A DNA stretch of 64,000 bases from Oscarella lobularis (taxonomy: Eukaryota > Porifera > Homoscleromorpha > Homosclerophorida > Oscarellidae). Below are positions 61,138 to 64,000 of the stretch, piece after piece. The notes beneath the pieces were generated by a model. The model worked only from the letters and a program-made list of their open reading frames with translations. It did no database searches and had not been told where the DNA came from. Position 1 is the first letter of the stretch. Each line of letters begins with the position of its first letter. The position numbers and the translations under genes are program-made. The stretch is taken from NCBI RefSeq assembly GCF_947507565.1, contig NC_089177.1:2232001-2296000 (forward strand), written 5' to 3'.

Positions 61138-64000
61138 ATGGAACGATTCTCTTTTGCACCCGTTGCTTTGCTCTTCTGTTACTTTTCGCTTTCATTTGCT
61201 AAAACTGCTGAATCGACGAAGGAAATAAGTACACTTCTAAAGGTGTAGTCCTATGGCGCTTTAGATCGTACTTGCTCCCAAAGGTATACAAGCTAGCTAC
61301 AGTTTTCTCGACGACCTTCGTCTGGAAATTCTCGCACGTTATTTGGAAAATGAAACAGCAAGATCAGTAAAGATAAAACGAAACAACACGGCCTGCTTGC
61401 CGCCTCCATCGATACACCTAAAGATGGCGTCATGCAGCAGCTTGTCGCCGCCCGTCGTACAAATCCAAAATGGGTCCGAAGTTTGCACAATCGGATTTGG
61501 CCATTCCAACAAAGGCCAATTAGAAGCTGCGAGAGCTTTTATGGGATACAAGGGATGGGGAAATCTTGCTGAGTATCCAAGCTCGAGCTTTCGTGACAGT
61601 ATGCCATAAAAACCTGCTCTAGGTTTTGATTATTTCGGTTCTTAGCAAGCGAGTTTTTCGCCGATCGTGCCACCGTTTTCGTTTCGTGCAAATCTTGGAA
61701 ATGCTACGCACAGTTCAGAAAGAGGTTCAGGGAATGGGCTGAGAGTGCAGACTATAGAAGAGTGGCGTGGATTCTTGATGAAGACAATATGCGAATGGTA
61801 GGATGCAGTGGCGAGCTGCTGGCTGCTACAGCTACCAACTAGCCTATATATAACTGTGCATGTATTTTCTTATGCGTCAGGCTGCCAGAGATGGATCGTT
61901 CTCAAGCAGCGCGGAATTGGGAAACAGGCTGCGAGTGTTTGGCATCAAAAGAGCTTTTAGGGAGAACAAGAATGCCGTTAGACTTTCTCACTTATATCAG
62001 GTGATCAACGAACTTGAGCCCGATGAAGAGGCTACGGTAAGTAAGTAAGCAAGCAAGCAAAGGATAGGGTAAATAATCACTTTTTTGACGCTGATTTACC
62101 CTCGATCATAGCACGTGTACTGTCTTCCTGCTGATTGACGAGATGTTTTATAGAGCAACGGTGTATATCTCTATGAAGCAGCCTTGACTTTGCATCATCT
62201 GCTGAATGTAGGAGACGCTTTCTCTATCGATAAGGAAGCACGTCGAGTTGTAAGCTTTTTCTTCAACATAAAGAGCATTTTCCTTTTGCAAATAATTAAT
62301 TGCTAGCTTAGAGATTTGGATTCCAAAGGCGTTCACGTGCGACTTGACAGCAGCGGACGAATTCATCAATCCTACAACATATTTGAACTTGGAGAAACGT
62401 TTACACAACTAGTTGCCGTTTACAAGAAAGACAAGATACACGAAATCAGTAGGAAGCTTCCACCAGAATCACGTGCTCCAAAAAAGAGAAGAAAACGCGA
62501 CGTTGTGATTCCTCAGTGTCCGCCAGCAAAAAAAGGAAGCAACGGAAAACTGCATTTCAGAGCTGCTATAGTTCTAGTAAGTTGTTGAGCACCGGCTCTG
62601 TCTGCGCTTTGATTTTTTCAAGTCAATTTGTTTTCTCCATAGGAACAACCAGTGGCTACTCGTGCTCCCGGCAAACCAATATCTGGTTTTGCCGTTAACA
62701 TGATGAACAGTCTGGCGCAAGCTCTGGATTTCACTTACGAACTCAGTGAAGCCAAAGATGGCATATACGGTGCTGTGACAATAAATGAGAGTACAGGCGA
62801 AGCCAATGCAACTGGCCTCATTGGGCAAGTCCTAAACTGCGTAAGTAACAAAATTAAAGTTTCTCGAGTCGGTTTTTTCCGTTTCAGGACGTGGATCTGG
62901 CCGTGGGAGCATTGTCTATTTCCGCCGAACGAGAAGCAGTGATCGACTTGACGAAGTCCTGGCACGACTACGGCTTAGTTCTGTTGACACCTGCGCCGGC
63001 AATCATTCAAAGCAACATTTGGAGCTGCTTCCATCCCTTTTCAACGGGAGTCTGGATGATAGTTCTCGGTGCACTCGGCCTTGTCATCTTGTCCGTACCG
63101 ATAATGATTGCCGTGACCGGAAAACCATTCTACGGCACTTTAACGGACAATCTTGATAGTCCCGGTATTGGACTAGGTCAACGTCTCTATGACTCTCTCT
63201 GGTTTCTCTTCAGCACGGGTTTGGGCCGGGGTCCGGACGGGGCCAACTTACCCGTGCGAATTATCCTCGCCGGTTTCTTTGCCTTCATGCTCATTGTCAC
63301 GTCAACGTACACGGCCAATTTGGCAGCGTTTCTTACCGCGGTACGGACGGTCACCCCGATAAGAAGCGTACAAGATCTTGCCTACCAGAAAGCTATTCCC
63401 TTCGGAACCGTACGTCAGTCGGCCGTGGAGAAGATGTTCCTGACCTCCTCCGTATCGCCATTCAAAGAGATTGGCACGTACATGAGAAACAACCCCCAGT
63501 GGATGGTCAATACGGCCGAAGAAGGTGTAGATAAAGTAAAAAATGCGAATATGACAAATGGTGTTGGCTATGTTTTTATTTGGGACTCGCCAGTGCTGAC
63601 TTACTATTCGCAGATAAAGCCCTGCACAGCTCAAGTAACAGGCCGTACATTTTCAAAGAAGGCCTACGGGATTGGAATGCCGAAAGGGATGCCGTATCGA
63701 AGCAATTTCTCTTTGGAAATACTGAATATGCGAGCTGGCCGAAGTCTTACGTCACTGACAGCGGTTGGAAGTTCCCTCTATGAAAATGGCGAATGCGGAG
63801 TTCCGGGCGGAGGTGGGGGAAGTGAGGTTGAAGGAATTTCAGCTATACATATTGCTGGCTCGGTTGTATTCACGTTTCTTGTGCCGTTGGGAATTGCTGC
63901 TTTGATTGCCAGTGTGCAGAAAGTCATTCGAAGCCGTTGCAGTTCATCTACTACAAAGGGAAATGTAAGTGGAACGAAACAGCTTGGCGAAGGTTTTCTA
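61138..64000 (+). CDS. Ionotropic glutamate receptor, 5' and central part (3' end beyond window)
   Basis: Ligand-gated channel subunit. The start at 61138 gives signal peptide MERFSFAPVALLFCYFSLSF. The amino-terminal domain is spread over several exons to about 62440; exon borders there are tentative, especially 61190-61640. Clear parts are REWAESADYRRVAWILDEDN, SAELGNRLRVFGIKRAFREN and YLYEAALTLHHLLNVGDAFS. S1 of the ligand domain has FAVNMMNSLAQALDFTYEL and ISAEREAVIDLTK, with the Arg that binds the ligand carboxylate. M1 is GVWMIVLGALGLVILSVPIM, the pore loop LYDSLWFLFSTGLGRGPDG and M3 IILAGFFAFMLIVTSTYTAN, then LAAFLT. S2 has GVGYVFIWDSPVLTYY, and M4 is IAGSVVFTFLVPLGIAALIA. A probable donor after GN (about 63965) means the gene continues. 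No break is seen in 62650-63960. Confidence 0.9.

Overview
This is a very compact animal (metazoan) genome segment. Introns are mostly about 40-100 bp, with GT..AG ends, and gaps between genes are often under 150 bp. The gene content is animal: a p190RhoGAP-like GTPase, a cadherin/TSP1/EGF receptor, an axonemal dynein heavy chain, LAT-type SLC7, proteasome beta5 and syntaxin-16. There is also an ionotropic glutamate receptor. Compactness plus an iGluR suggests a homoscleromorph sponge (Oscarella-like); this is inference, since no species marker is visible.

Layout. 1-723: 3' end of an RS-rich, ZC3H18-like gene (+). 930-5089: COPB1 (+). 5178-7167: YARS2 (+). 7227-8929: secreted SMB-TSP1-tyrosinase (-). 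9174-10314: CRAL-TRIO protein (-). 10411-13261: KANSL3 (+). 13262-13732: a spacer of inverted repeats. 13733-14864: PSMB5 (+). 15030-17953: SACM1L (-). 17979-18459: MRPL52 (+), unannotated by length-based ORF calling because its four exons are tiny. 18518-21731: syntaxin-16 (-), whose large intron contains a complete five-repeat polyubiquitin gene (19721-20869, same strand). 21760-23748: SLC7 transporter (+). 23894-43632: axonemal dynein heavy chain (-), interrupted by a 3.85 kb intron made of a roughly 49-bp satellite and a long imperfect palindrome. 43961-46441: single-exon ZYG11/ZER1-like gene (-). 46583-49488: secreted GH31 glycosidase (-). 49700-51350: p190-like GTPase lacking a GAP domain (-). 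51451-57692: TSP1/FN2/cadherin/EGF membrane receptor (-). 57693-59613: a gene-free stretch with two decayed fragments, one of an iGluR and one of the cadherin gene's first exon. 59614-60804: PQ-loop membrane protein (-). 61138-end: iGluR (+), cut by the window edge.

Most genes are unrelated housekeeping or cell-biology genes, so there is no operon-like pathway. Secretory-pathway functions do recur (COPI coat, SAC1 phosphoinositide phosphatase, syntaxin-16, CRAL-TRIO lipid carrier, PQ-loop transporter). Two head-to-head pairs have start codons only 25-28 bp apart, so each pair must share a promoter. The most unusual structures are the satellite intron of the dynein gene, the nested polyubiquitin gene, the cadherin-family receptor and p190-like gene architectures, and the traces of a local iGluR/cadherin duplication.
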